From Arion vulgaris (lineage: Eukaryota > Mollusca > Gastropoda > Stylommatophora > Arionidae): a stretch of 64,000 nucleotides of DNA. The position numbers and the translations under genes were made by a program. A model generated the notes under the pieces. The model had not been told where the DNA came from, did not search any database, and was given only the letters and a program-made list of their open reading frames with translations. This document shows positions 1 through 37,700 of this stretch, one piece after another. The first letter of the stretch is position 1. The number at the start of each line of letters is the position of its first letter. The DNA lies in NCBI GenBank assembly GCA_020796225.1, contig CM036767.1:26569253-26633252 (forward strand), in the 5' to 3' direction.

Positions 1-1365
1 TTTTTGCGTGAGGCCTGCTTACCATTTGACTGGTGTCTCCCGCCATACAGACAAGGCATCGCCGACTTCAGTGGTACTTGCAGTTTAGATCCTTCAAGTG
101 TGATCGTTACAGGAAACCTGTGGTCCGGTCCACATGCCTTGAGTCCTCGTAACTTTGGTACTTTTACGGCCAGTGTTAGTTAATAGTGAAGTGGGACTTC
201 TCTATCGGTTTTCCTGCCTTTTTCTGCCTATGGGGACTTCGTTCCGTAAGCATCATATGATAAACACTCGTTAAATATCTTTTTAATGTCGTATCAACGC
301 CAGGCTTCTCATCGGGCTTGGATCAACGCCAAAGAACATTTACTATTTTGCAACCTTTCTGGCTGGATGAGGCCGTTCCGGTTTAGGAGCATTCTCGACC
401 CTTCTAGGGCTAGTCATTGGAACGGCCACTTTTTGACTCATTTTTGTATTCATTGCTCCAACGATCATTTGTCGCCGTATATTTGGGCTTTATAATCTTC
501 GCCTAAGAGTATGTCTACAATATACGCCCTTTCTGACTATGTGAGATCGTTCCGGATTAGAAACATTCTCTGCCATTAGGGACACATTGGCTTGTCACAC
601 TAACGATAAGTTTTTGGCTGTTTAATTGGTCTTTATATGATCTGAGCCATGGTGTTTGGACGTCATCTTACTCGTGTAGGACGATCAGTGTCAGAAAAGT
701 ATCGCCCTTCCCCAATGTTTGGGTTTGTACCAGTCAAACCTTTACATTATCGGCCTTACTTTTCTATCCACGGCGAGTTTATTCCTGGATATGAGTATTC
801 TCAGCCGCTACGGGGCGCGTGTCGTTACTTGGCAATTTGCAAGGATTTTACCCTGTATTTTCCCTGTCTTCGGGAAACACTGGTCTGAGGCTGTGCACAG
901 ATATCTAGAGGGTTGTTTCAATCGGCACTAGCAACGCAACTGAAGTTTTGCGCTTGCCGCCATCACCCACCTCAGTTCTTGCCGAGAGTTGGCAATTGTA
1001 GTGCGACCATTGACTCGTTGCATTGTTCTCGTGGATTCTTGCCCACAGCTGGCAATTATGGTGCGGCCATTGACTTCGGAGGAGATGGTATTTGTTCACA
1101 GGCGACTCGTACGTTTGCTTTGCATTTAAGTAACTTTTCATTATACATCGACAAGGAGATGCGTGCATTCATTCAGGATTATGAACTTGCCCAACGTGAC
1201 TGTGCTTACACTACTACCTATACATGTAGCTCTCCCTCGATCCCTACCCACTTAGCCAGACATGATCCTCTGTCTGTTTTCAGGGTCACGTGGAGGTGGG
1301 GTAGGGTCTTGATCAGTGCCAGTTCACTGACCCTGGCGTGACGTTGTCCCTGCGGCAGCGCATGT
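1..1365 (+). repeat. Unclassified long dispersed repeat U, copy 1 (5' end outside window)
   Basis: Collinear with about 43370-45105: shared blocks at 86-110 ('ttagatccttcaagtgtgat' and 'gtagatccttcaagagtgat'), 640-850, 915-985 ('cactagcaacg'...'cacccacctcagttctt') and 1240-1320 ('cttagccaga'...'cagggtcac'). It lacks about 0.5-0.6 kb present in the other copy. No long frame; the reading frames present are stop-limited and not conserved in copy 2. Confidence 0.75.
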
Positions 1366-1379
1366 GACCCCATCCGATT

Positions 1380-1860
1380 ACTAAAAGAATGCATATTCCC
1401 AGTGGCAGCGTATGAGTGTGAAGCATGGGCATTTAAGAAGGCAGTGGACAAAACATATATATGCTTGTGAATATAAGTAATACAGAAGAGTCCTCCGTAT
1501 ATCTTGGACAGAGAAGAGAGCAAATAGATCTATCCAGAAAGAACTCAAAATCAAAGAAAACTGGCTGATGCTACAAATTAAAAAAATCGACGCATTTTGG
1601 ACATTTAAAGAGACACGAAGGATTAGAGAAGACCATTATGGAAGGAAGGATCCCGGCAAAGAGAAGAAGAGGAAGTCCACGGCTACAGAGGCGGGACATC
1701 TGGCATATGAGAAAGAGAAATTCCAAAGGACTGTTTGGGTGGCAAAGTTCTGCTAGTAACAAGCTATTTGATGACGATAAGTGTCAACAGTCAATATCAT
1801 CGTCACCACGTACCACTCCGACTGTCGCTGGAGATCAGGATCTTCACAATGTCTGTGTAA
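1380..1860 (+). mobile_element. LINE C-terminal fragment
   Basis: Nucleotide match to 17.65-16.8 kb in reverse orientation (shared 'ggacagagaagagagcaaat' block near 1508). Encodes HFGHLKRHEGLEKTIMEGRI followed by PAKRRRGSPRLQRRDI, the basic tail after the RT domain. Stops interrupt the frame at about 1.48 and 1.56 kb. Confidence 0.68.
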
Positions 1861-1869
1861 AGTAATGAC

Positions 1870-2380
1870 CAGTAGCGTGCCGCCCTCTGGACTAGTAGGA
1901 CTAGCTTGTTCCCCAAGCGTGAAGACGTTACAGTTATTCTAATTTGAATTAAATTTTCATTTAATTAAATTTCATCTAATTAAAAGCATAAAATAAAAAT
2001 ACTGATTAAACAGGATTAATATTTCTCAAAATTTGCGTCGTGCTACTGCAACGATATTTCCTGCTATAAAAATTGAGATACCAAAGACTCCACTTAGACA
2101 TCGGTAGCGCTCGGTTTTTTTTGCTACCAAAGAGGTCATGGTTTAATCGGCTCTTTCCGATACAGAGACTAGCTGACTCTACAATAGTCCTGTGTGATTG
2201 TCTGTGTATATATATTATAAATCATAACCCTTGGCGTTCGTGCGCATACAAATTTATTTGCCGTTTTTATATTCTGGTAATGACTGTATCACTGAAATTG
2301 GAGTAAGGCTCGTTTGGATGTCGAGGGACACTGATGATAGAAAAGTAATCATTCACGCAAAAATCAGTCAGAGAGGTCGT
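1870..2380. other. No recognisable feature
   Basis: AT-rich, including an attaaatttcat-type stretch at about 1940-2000; nothing assignable. Confidence 0.5.
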
Positions 2381-2635
2381 ATCTTCTTCTTCTTATTCTA
2401 GCGCTCCCCATCTACCACTTGTTAATCACTCTTTGTGATCTGTATGAGATCTGTGCCTAAGAGCGATTGTACTTTGTGCCAGTTATGCGCCTACAATTAG
2501 GCCAGCACTTCTGATTTCTGCGATACTTTTTATTTACTAGGTATCTTCCTAGGCCCCTACTTCAGTCACCTCTTGCGATATGCCTTGTAGGTCGCAGTGC
2601 TACTATTTTTTGCTCCGCCCGTGGGTTCCGGCAAC
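2381..2635 (+). mobile_element. SINE family S, copy 1
   Basis: About 250 bp from 'gctcc..atctaccacttgtt' through 'cagttatgcgcctacaa' and 'cctacttcagtcacctcttg' to 'gtgggttccggcaac'. Same order of blocks as eight other copies in this window. Orientation is assigned arbitrarily with these blocks on the + strand. Confidence 0.82.
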
Positions 2636-2937
2636 TTAATTTGGAATCACTGAATCACTGAATTTGGAGCAAGGCTTGTCGGAATGTTGAGGAACACTGG
2701 TGATTAGGAAGCAATTATTCACGCAAAAATCAGTCAGAGGTGTCATTTTAAGTGCCAAAACTACGCGGACTAGCGTAGCCACACAGGCTGAAAGTTTACC
2801 AGACCATAGTGCTAACCACGCTGATGTACGCAAGCGAGACATGGACAGTGTATAGCAGATTGTATCAATTGTTGGCCTTATACGCTGTTCGAAACAGATC
2901 AGGTAGTTTGTAGTAATAATGTTGTTTGTGATATCAA

Positions 2938-3108
2938 TAAGTTCAACAAGTCGAACTGACGCCTGAGAGGCAGAGTGAGAGGTGTGTTTAATCAGCGAGC
3001 CACGGGAACCATCAGTATGCATACTCTTCGATATCTGTTGGGGGAGACTGAGCGCCTATGGGTCTGCCCGAGTGCAATGACGTCAGTTTAGTAACCAATA
3101 ACCAGACA
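2938..3108 (+). repeat. Dispersed repeat R, copy 1
   Basis: Contains 'gagaggcagagtgagaggtg', 'gtatgcatactcttcgatat' and ends 'taaccaataacc'. Inverted match at 3950-4220 and direct match at 63.67-63.93 kb. Confidence 0.8.
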
Positions 3109-3109
3109 C

Positions 3110-3660
3110 GCAAGAAAACTAAACCACTTCCACGCGTCTACGCAGAATACTAAAATAAACTGGCAGGACAAAATTCCAGGTAGCGAAGTCCTCACAAAGC
3201 AAAGATCCCAAGCGTAAATGTCCTGTTGCAGAAGGCAGAAGGGTGAGATAGGCTGGTCACGTTGCTCTGATATCTGATAAACGCATCCCAAAACAGTTCA
3301 TGTATAGCGAACTTGAAGGGGGCAGACGTTCTGCTGGTGGATAGAAAAAACGATTTAAAGACACTCTTAACGTGTCTCTGAAATGCTTCAATATAGACAT
3401 CACGTGCTGGGAATCCCTTGCTCAAGATCGCCAAATGGTTCGCTGTAACAACACAAGAGGAATCCACATAGCTGAGAATCATTGTGCCGTTGAGGCACAG
3501 AGAAAACGAGCTGCGCGAAAATACAGAACACACAACACGCACATGTCTAACCTTGATCATGTATGCCACACCTGTGGTAGGGGATTGTGTTCTAGGATTG
3601 GACTCTACAGTCACATTCGCACACACCAGAGAGGTGCAGAAGCACACGTCTGAGACTGTT
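3110..3660 (+). mobile_element. LINE 3' end with C2H2 finger tail
   Basis: The + strand reads INWQDKIPGSEVLTKQ, then KRFKDTLNVSLKCFNIDITC followed by WESLAQDR, and ends HVCHTCGRGLCSRIGLYSHI then RTH. The closing C-x2-C-x12-H-x3-H finger is the usual C-terminus of one LINE group. Frameshifts near 3.2-3.3 kb; 5'-truncated. Confidence 0.82.
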
Positions 3661-3949
3661 GTCATCATCGCTTGCGATGGACGGCTATTATTGACGGATC
3701 GTTACTATTCGTAATCACTACATATAGAAGAAACGGCTATGTTTTGTTTTAATTATTGACTGTGTTCTCAGCGAGAAGTTAATTTTTATTGTTCCCAACA
3801 AGCACTGATAAAACATAAACGCTTTTTGTTTTGAAAGGGACTGGCAATTGCTTAACAATTCCTTCATTAATTATTCCCCTTTTCCCTGAGAAGAAAAAGT
3901 TTTGTTCAAGCTAAGCTATGACACCATTGCAGATATTGAAAACTAAATC

Positions 3950-4255
3950 GGTTATTGGTTACTAAACTGACGTCATTGCACTCCGGGCAGACCCATAGGT
4001 GCTCAGTCTCCCCAACAGATATCGAAGAGTATGCATACTGATGGTTCCCGTGACTCGCTGATTAAACACACCTCTCACTCTGCCTCTCAGGCATCCAGTT
4101 CGACTTGTACAACGGGTAACTCCAAACTGCCTAAATCGCTTGATCGATTCAACATCGATTTTAGTGTCCTCATCCAACAGATAGTCGCGAAGAGACCGAA
4201 GAATATCCCCCTTATCCATCCTCTGTGTCTGGGATCATATCCTGCCATTTGATGT
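3950..4255 (-). repeat. Dispersed repeat R, copy 2, with 85-codon frame
   Basis: Minus strand carries an uninterrupted frame starting MDKGDILRSLRDYLLDEDTK, then IKRFRQFGVTRCTSRTGCLR. Upstream on the same strand is a LINE-like WQDMIPDTE block. The protein family is not recognised. Confidence 0.7.
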
Positions 4256-4259
4256 TCAT

Positions 4260-4870
4260 TATTTTTCTAAGGCAGACTGTGTGAAAGTGGTTTAGCTTCC
4301 TTGCATGTCTCTGATATACAGTCCAAGTTTCGCATGCGTGAAGGACTGGGAGCACGACAGCTCGATATACCTTCAGTTTTGTGGCTTGACCAATACCACA
4401 TTTGTGCCAGACGTTTCTATGTAGTCTGCCAAAGGCGCTGCAACTTTAGATATTCTGGTATTTATTTCAACATCTATGGTGGCATTTTGGGACAGTGTGT
4501 TTCCAAGATAAGTAACTCTGTCCACTGCTTTCAGTTTCCTGCCGCTTGTAATATTTAAAAGTGTTTTTAAAACCCTTTTAAAATGGTTTGGCATATACTT
4601 TTCCAGGAGCTGGTTGGTACATGACTTCAGATTTCTCGGTATTCAGGACGGGAAAAGGCTCTGATAGTTCACCTTGGTCCTGCACTCTGGCAAGCATCCC
4701 CTGATGCAGTTGTTGCACAATCTTGAAGAATTTTTTAGTACAGCTATATTTAGCCATGATCTTCCAGAGACATTCTCTACTGACCGTTTCAAACGCCTTG
4801 GTAAAGTCGATGAAGCAAACATACGATAGTGAGAAAAGAAATACATGGCTAAGACCTGCCTCAATTCGCG
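4260..4870 (-). mobile_element. Non-LTR retrotransposon fragment (RT)
   Basis: Minus strand. YVCFIDFTKAFETVSRECLW (about 4.81 kb) is the first catalytic-Asp block of a LINE RT. Then LKAVDRVTYLGNTLSQNATI (about 4.5 kb) and KVYRAVVLPVL (about 4.37 kb) follow, the region downstream of the YADD box; the box itself is lost in a deletion near 4.6 kb. Truncated at both ends. Confidence 0.82.
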
Positions 4871-4874
4871 AAAA

Positions 4875-4945
4875 TCTGGAAGTCTTGTGGCTTTGTGTTT
4901 TAAAGGTCGTGGGTTCTAATCCGAACCGCGTAGTTCTGTTGTTCA
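4875..4945 (+). mobile_element. tRNA-like SINE head, fragment
   Basis: TGGCTTTGTGT (A-box-like) followed by GGGTTCTAATCC (B-box-like, about 4910). Confidence 0.35.
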
Positions 4946-5599
4946 CATGTGTATTTATTCCGGAGATTTCTTGGATTGTTGCTGGAGCTATGGAGCTCGT
5001 ACTTTGCGCAATACTTTTGGCAGGCGGAGTGCCATATATTCGAGAGAGACCGAGTCACATGGGAAAACCAGGTGCAATGAAGTCATTTCTTCGCATTAAG
5101 TTTTTTTAAAAACTGAAATCAGCTGAGTCACAGCCAACTATAAACCTATGGGCATTCGGACTCAGGTAAGACTGATGAGAAATCAGACAACAACTACACT
5201 ACGTGACCTCGCATTCCAGTATTAGTGTATATAGACCAATTCATTTTAAAACCAACACAAAATGCTAAATCGAAGTTATCGAATCCAACAAATTAAGTTT
5301 AACAATAAGGAATATTAGGAATATTTTTCACCAATAAATAACCATAGACTCACAGAATTGAGTAAAATTGCAAAAAGCTTGCAGTGTTCTATCAAAAATA
5401 TATTCATTCCAGCCCCCTTCTCTGATCTAGGTCAGGGATTATCCGGTCAATTGTCTGGCCTAGTTATCTAGTGTTGGCTGTGGCTGAGTACTACGAAGTC
5501 TGAAAGCGAAAGAAGGATAAGAAATGAATAAACAGCGGCCAGCTTCCATTCCAAACGAGGAGCTATTTCTTATTTTGTAACAAATGCGCCATGATATTT
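4946..5599. other. No recognisable feature
   Basis: Only short stop-limited frames; no match to the repeat families seen elsewhere. Confidence 0.45.
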
Positions 5600-5990
5600 G
5601 AAAAAAACAATAGTTCTTAGGTTGAAATAAAGACATTTAATACCTTTGAATGCAAATACTACTGAAGAGTACTTAGAATATCCTGGACAGGGAAAAGAAC
5701 AAATACTTCTGTTTTGCAACAACTTTATATTAAAGAGCATATCATTCAGGAAAATTAAATATTTCGGACATATCAAACAACATGTGCCCAGAGAAGATAA
5801 TTTTGGAGGGAATGGTGTATGGAAGAAAAATAAGAGGAAGACATAGAAGACGATGGATGCAAGATGTCATTGACGATCTGAGAATGACTGCTGCTGACGC
5901 CCGGTCAACTTGCACAGAACAAAGAGTTTTTCAGGACTGCTGTCATGGGAGCCAAGTTTCGGAAGGGACAAGCTACTTGATGATGCGGTT
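5600..5990 (+). mobile_element. LINE C-terminal fragment
   Basis: Encodes FRKIKYFGHIKQH then EKIILEGMVYGRKIRGRHRR followed by RWMQDVIDDLRMTAADA, a typical LINE tail ('GHI.R...ii.GkieGkRgrGRrr..W..di'). One frameshift separates the two halves. 5'-truncated. Confidence 0.78.
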
Positions 5991-5999
5991 GAAATAATA

Positions 6000-6699
6000 T
6001 TCCTCGGATTAAGTCCATATAAACTAACACAACGGTTGCAACAAGTTACATAAAAGTGTATATAACGAGCAAGGTATATACGGTAGGAAGTAAGCCCGTT
6101 GAACAGGGAGGGATATTTAAAGCAGACGAAGTCAGTGTGTGTGCTTGAGTGTGTCTGTAATATCTATAAATAAGTTTACATTATTAATTATATATCCATC
6201 TACCTCCCTGTTTATCGACCCATTTAATCTATCTATTTAATATCTATTTATCTATCATTTTGATCTGCAGTCGACAGAAGTCATGCAAATAAAAGGTGTT
6301 ATTGCAAATAAAGACATGTCGATTCTATACATTCTTGTTTAGTCATTTACTTGTTTCCATAAATTATTGCTTTGTGTACTGTCATATGTACATCTATGAT
6401 GATCGATATAAGTGATCTATGAACCATTATCTTACCAAGAAGTAATATTTGTGTGTTTACTGTCGTTGGCGGCGAACAGTGCAGACCATATTAAATATAT
6501 ATATATATAAATATATTCAATACATACATGAATAAATAAATCAAATCGTTGGCGAGGTTATTGTTGGGACAAGCAAAGCGAATTACATATATGTAAAAGA
6601 CAGACGCTTATCGCATTAAAATCTGAGATGTGATCATATAAAAATGATGTTAGCAAAATAATAAATCAAGAGATATGTATAAAAAGTTTAATGAATGTA
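6000..6699. other. AT-rich upstream region of FOXK
   Basis: Short ctat/tatc-rich run (about 6195-6260) and an (AT)n run (about 6498-6515). TGTTTAC, a forkhead motif on the minus strand, occurs at about 6455. Confidence 0.4.
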
Positions 6700-32568
<25,869 letters not shown>

Positions 32569-33040
32569 TTGATAAAAAACTATACTTTAGAAGCATTTAG
32601 CTTACGGTTGACATCTTGTTTACAGTTTGTGTTTAGAAGTTCACTAGGAGGAAATGATGACTGTGTCTGAGACCATCAAATGATGACTGTTTCTGAGACC
32701 ATCAAATGATGACTGTTTCTGAGACCATCAAATGATGACTGTTTCTGAGACCATCAAATGATGACTGTTTCTGAGACCATCAAATGATGATAATATTCAA
32801 TAAGTTTTAGGTTCTCCTGTATTTGTTAAGGGATATTCACTTCACTGTCAGTTTAAATGTCAGTTTAAGTATAGCTTAGAATAGTGGTATTCAACCTTCT
32901 TAGCTTGCATACATTTAATAGGAATTGTTTTGTCTACCATGTTGTGTCACTTTCATTCTTTGATTTCTAAAAGTTATTACACAGTAAGTATAATCATTTC
33001 ATGAGAATGGAATACAACCAACAGCATACAATAAAATAAA
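32569..33040 (+). other. FOXK: FOXK 3'UTR with candidate polyadenylation signal
   Basis: Sequence after the stop codon. It carries a 26-bp tandem repeat (32652-32781) and two overlapping AATAAA hexamers at 33030-33040. Repeat debris follows directly, so the true end may lie elsewhere. Confidence 0.45.
32652..32790 (+). repeat. 26-bp tandem repeat, five copies, in FOXK 3'UTR
   Basis: Five consecutive copies of a 26-bp unit starting aaatgatgactgtttctgag, plus a partial sixth. Copies 2-5 are identical; copy 1 differs by one base. Confidence 0.92.
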
Positions 33041-33049
33041 TCAGGTAAT

Positions 33050-33247
33050 AGAGCCAAGGAAGAATTAAAAACCTGAATAGACAATATCAAGACCACACTA
33101 AATAAATACGGATATAACACAAGGGCGGCTCGTCTGGCCCTGGAACGCAAATTAAAGCTCTCACTCCTACATTTAACGGCAAGAGTGGACACAACCAAGT
33201 CCATCATCCACCTGGGGAAAGACAATAGACAAAAAAAAAAAAGAATA
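33050..33247 (+). mobile_element. Possible retroposon 3' end with poly-A
   Basis: About 200 bp ending in a run of twelve A after 'agac' (33228-33241). The + strand has a short frame (NKYGYNTRAARLALERKLKL) but I do not recognise the element. The hAT element begins directly after it. Confidence 0.3.
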
Positions 33248-33255
33248 GTCTAGCC

Positions 33256-33885
33256 CAGCGGTTCCCAAACTTTGCATTACGCAGACACTCTTTTAATTAC
33301 ATTTTGCTGCCGGACTCCCAAAAGTTTCTATATATGAAAATGAGCAGGAATTAATTATCTGTGTGTTACAATAATAAACAATGTCAGCAATTTAACATTT
33401 TAATAAACAGGAAGACGTTTCATTTTGCCGGAACAAGACATGTCATCATTAGCATCATCAGTACTTTTGTGTTTCAATTTCAGCCAGCGATCCACCCTGA
33501 AGCTCAACTAAAATGTATTATAGCAAAATCCAATGCACAGCAATGTTATTTATCCTATCTTTCCCAATATCATTGCAGCCAATTATTTACTTAAATTTCA
33601 TTCTTCTAGTGATGGAGTTATTATTACACCACACCAACAGTCAAGCTGGCTCCAATTTCTCAGACTGCGGAAACTTCAAATGATCTTTCATTTTGTCCTG
33701 TCAGACATTTACAGTCTGGTACGGGTCCTTTGATTTCACAGCATAACTAAGTTTACCACTGTTTTTATACACGTTTTTACAATTTATTTTTCTGTTTTAA
33801 ATGTCGAAGATCATATTTCTTTAAGTTCTTGAGGACCCTGTGAACACATCGTGACGGGGTCCACAGACCCAGTTTGGAAACGCTG
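33256..33885. mobile_element. hAT-type non-autonomous element
   Basis: Terminal repeats CAGCGGTTCCCAAACTT and, inward from the right end, CAGCGTTTCCAAACTGGG. Flanked by gtctagcc (33248-33255) and gtctagct (33886-33893), an 8-bp duplication with one mismatch. The 8-bp duplication and the CAG-start terminus are hAT hallmarks. 630 bp, no transposase recognised. Confidence 0.82.
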
Positions 33886-33989
33886 GTCTAGCTAATACTT
33901 AGTAATACTAAAAACAAGAAATACATCAAACAAAAATATTATACATTTTGTTTTAGCTGAAAAGGTTTTCTCACTCAAAAAGTCAACAA

Positions 33990-36900
33990 TTACAGCAGGT
34001 AAGGACTCTTCTTCTTTTCTAACCAGGCTGCAAGTTTTCACTCTTGGGCAACCAATGCCAGTTTGTAGAATCTGCATGTGTTCTGTAATTGTGGAAGACT
34101 AGTATAAAGGGTATTATGAACAGATGGGTGTGGTGGGAGGAGTTCTTGTCTAGCTTTATATAGTCCAGGACATTCAAGCAAGATATGCTGTACTGTCTCA
34201 CATGAGTGACTGCACTTTCTACAGTGTGGTAGGTGTGGTGGGTTTATTCTGTGTAGGTGGTAATTCAGTCCAACATGTCCTGTTCTTAACTGAAAGATAG
34301 TGCTTTGATCTTTGTAGCAGATTTATATTGTCCTTGGGGTTTGGTCTATTCATCTCTGCATACATGTCCCGACCAGTCGTCCCCCTAGCCCATCGGTTCA
34401 GCCAATCTTCTCTGGAGTTGTTTTTCAGAATCTGTTTTATACTTTGTATGCTAACAGGTTTGTCTATTTGTGGTTTTGATGATCCCTGTTTGGTCAGATG
34501 ATCTGCTTGTCATTTCCTGGGATATTTGTGTGCCCAGGAATCCACTGTAGAACGACATTAATATCAAAGGAAGAAATCAGATTGTGGATGACTAATGCCA
34601 ATGACTGGATCTCGCTTGACTGATTCTGCTGTTCTTCTAAAGCTTATAGTGTGGACTGTGAGTCAGTGAATACTATCATGTCTTGGACAATATTTTCCAA
34701 GTTCAAACTGCTGGTGGACTAGTTCTACAGCGGTCTTTATGGCCATAATCTCTGCCTCATAGTTGGAACATATATTACCACAAGGAGCACAGTAACTATA
34801 GGTAGTTCCATCTGGATATTTCAGGTATATGCCGAAGCCAGCGTAAGTAGTAGCTTTGAAAGCTGAACCATCAGTGTAGGCATGGATAGAGGAAGTTGGA
34901 TAACTGTCTATTGTCTCCAGTGCGCAGGTTTTAAGATCGGTGCAAGTGTTGCTTTGTTTATAGTTTTGTCAAGGAGGTATTTCTGGATTACTGGTTGTTT
35001 TATGTTTAGCCATGGTGGGGCGGAGCATCTTGTGATCGGTTCTCTGTCAGTTGGGAGATGGTAGTGTTCTTCGAGATTTTTCCCAACTTCCAGCAATGAT
35101 TTTTGCTGGATTCTTTGATTGGATTTCCACCTGTCAATAGTTTGTCTGTTGGGATGGTTTTTTCTATTCTTTTTATATCGCTGACTGCTTTATTAGTGCC
35201 CTTCGCCTCCAAATATCTAGTGGTTCGATGTTGCGCGATTTCTACAAGCAGCAGTTGGGGTCTCTCATTCCCCACATATAAACCTGAGACCCTGAATCTG
35301 CACTCTGTCCAGGGATGTTGTGATGTGCTCACTTGCTATAGCTTGGAGAGGAAGGCAGTTGTCCATCGTAGATCTTACATAGCCAAGATATAGTTGCCTA
35401 AGGGTGCTCTTGTCTGCACCCCAGGTGGTGCTAGCAAGTCTTTTAACCATGTTGAGTCTTTTAGATGCTTTTTCTTTTATGTTGTTAATGTGTTCTGTCA
35501 TCCTCAGTTGTTTGTCTAACTTGACTCCCAGGTGTTGGGTTTTCTCTTTTTCAGCAGTGCTCCATTCATTGTGCTCTAAAGGTTCTTTGAGTTGTTTTGG
35601 GGCTGTGGGAGAATGTAGTATACACAGTTTTCTGTTCATTGACTTTAAGCTTCCAAAGGTTGCAATATGTTGAGATTATGGCAAGGGTTCTATTAAGTTT
35701 AGCCCAGTTAGTACAGGGTATTTTTCGCTTGTCCATATTACAAGGTCATCAGCAAAAAGGGCTTCTGTGTGTTTAGAAGGGATGGGAGGTCATTGATGAA
35801 GATGAGAAAGGGTGCAGCTAAGGGCAAGCCCGTGGGAGGCCTTCTCTAGTGTTCTCTTGGAGGACATTGTTCCACTAAAAGATGTTCCAATAGTCCTGTT
35901 TTGGAGAAAAGCTTGTATCCATTGTAACATCTTTCCATGGATCCCCATATTGAGCATCTTCATCAAGAGGCCCTTCCTCCAGACTCTGTCATATGCTTGC
36001 TGTAGATCGATGAAAACCGCGGTTGTGTGCTTTTCATTCTGGAATCCATCAATTGTATTCTGCAGAAGTCTGAAGAGTTGGTCTGTTCTGCAGCCCTTCT
36101 AAACCCTGCCTGGGTATTATCATGACTGGGTTTTTCTGCCACCAATAAAGTCGGTTATTAACCATTCTCTCCGCTAGCTTTCCTAAACATAAGGTCAATG
36201 AGATGGGCCTGTAACTTAGGGGTCGTCTACTGGTTTCCTTTCTTGAGGATGGGAGTGATATTGGCTGTCTCGCCAAGCAGCAGGTATTTGGCCTTCTCCA
36301 AGTTCTATTTATAGCGAACAGCAATATCAACCTAGCCTTCTTGCCTATATGGCATAACATTTCATTCTTAATCTTATCTGGGCCTGGGGCTTTTCGAGGT
36401 TTTAGTTTTTTTCATTGCTGTTTCCATCTCGCATAGACTAAAATCTTGTTCAAATGCACATACATTCGCTACTGGTGCATTTTTTTACTTTAAAGATTTT
36501 CCATAAAGCTTTATCCAGCTGTTTTCTTATGCTTCTGTTAACGCTAGCAAAGTGTTTGTTGAATATTTCAGCTTTCTTTTTTGCATCTATGATGGTTTCA
36601 TTGTTTCCTTTGATGGGTCTGGGATTTTCTTTCTTTCTAGTGCCTGTCAGTTTGTTTATCAGATCCCATGCCTTGTGGCCATCTTTATTTAGATCAAGTT
36701 TCTGACACGTGTCTTGCCACTTCATCTTCTTTGCTGCTTTAATTAGAAGGCCAACTTTAGCAGTCAAGCGATTATAATTGGTTTTATTAACTCGATTAGG
36801 TTCTTTTTTCAGCTTGTTTCCTTGCTTTTCTTCTATCCATCACTGCTTTTTCTAGATCTTTGTTCCAGTATGGCTTATATTTTCTGGTGTTTCCATTTGG

Positions 36901-37700
36901 AATGGCCTTTCTTGTAGCTTCCAGTATTTTACAACATATGTTAGCAAAGACAGTATCGATATTTCCAGTGAGGTCAATTTTGTCCATGCCTATGTTGGTC
37001 TGGTTCTCGAAGAGCGGCCAGTCTGCTTTTCTGAAATTCCAGAACTTTCTATTTCTATAGACTGAGCTTCTGAGTTGCTTGGTGGTAACAGAGATAAGTA
37101 TGGGGAGATCCCTATATCATCCAAGACAGTGATAGTTGTTGCATCTATAATGTCAGCTGATACTATGGTAAGATCTGGTCTGCTATTCGTACCATGGGCT
37201 CTGTGTAGAAGTGTTGGTTTGGTTTCTGAGCTCTGCATTACGTGAGGTGGATGAGTTACACAGGTCTTCAATGTCTCTCTCTTTGTTGTAATCTTTGTAA
37301 CCTAGGGCTGGTGTGTGTGCATTAAAGTCTCCTGCAACAATTGTTCTGGTGTACATGGTTCCTTTGAATGGCTGGTCAGAGGTGCAGGTTGGTGGGCATA
37401 GATGTTATGTACAGTATATCTCACTCCATCAAACCACACTTGGATGGTCTGGGTGTCTATGTTGTTGTGTGGTCTGTTGTGGACTTCTGCCTGCACATCA
37501 TTTCTTATCAGTGTCATGAGTCCTTGACATCTGTTGCACTCGCATTTGTATTGGGTGTAACCTGTGATGTTAACTCCTCTTTGAGGTAAGATGTTTTCTT
37601 GTATAAGGACAATGTGGACATTACTCTGTTGTAGAGTTCTTTCGAGCTCCATCTTTTTATTCTGTAGTCCTGATATGTTTATCTGTAGTATATTAATGGA
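33990..37700 (-). mobile_element. Long non-LTR retrotransposon (APE, RT, RNase H), broken
   Basis: Read on the minus strand. Endonuclease start ILQINISGLQNKK with IQE (about 37.69-37.58 kb) and GDFNAH near 37.32 kb; reverse transcriptase with FIDLQQAYDRVW (about 36.0 kb) and FADD (about 35.75 kb); RNase H with AYTDGSAFKATTYAGFGIYL (about 34.87 kb) and NYEAEI; then a Cys/His tail HCRKCSHSCETVQHILLECP (about 34.2 kb). This domain order suits the I-like/Jockey-like superfamilies carrying RNase H. The pol gene is split by frameshifts and stops, for example within the RT at 35.6-36.2 kb, so the copy is inactive. Confidence 0.87.
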
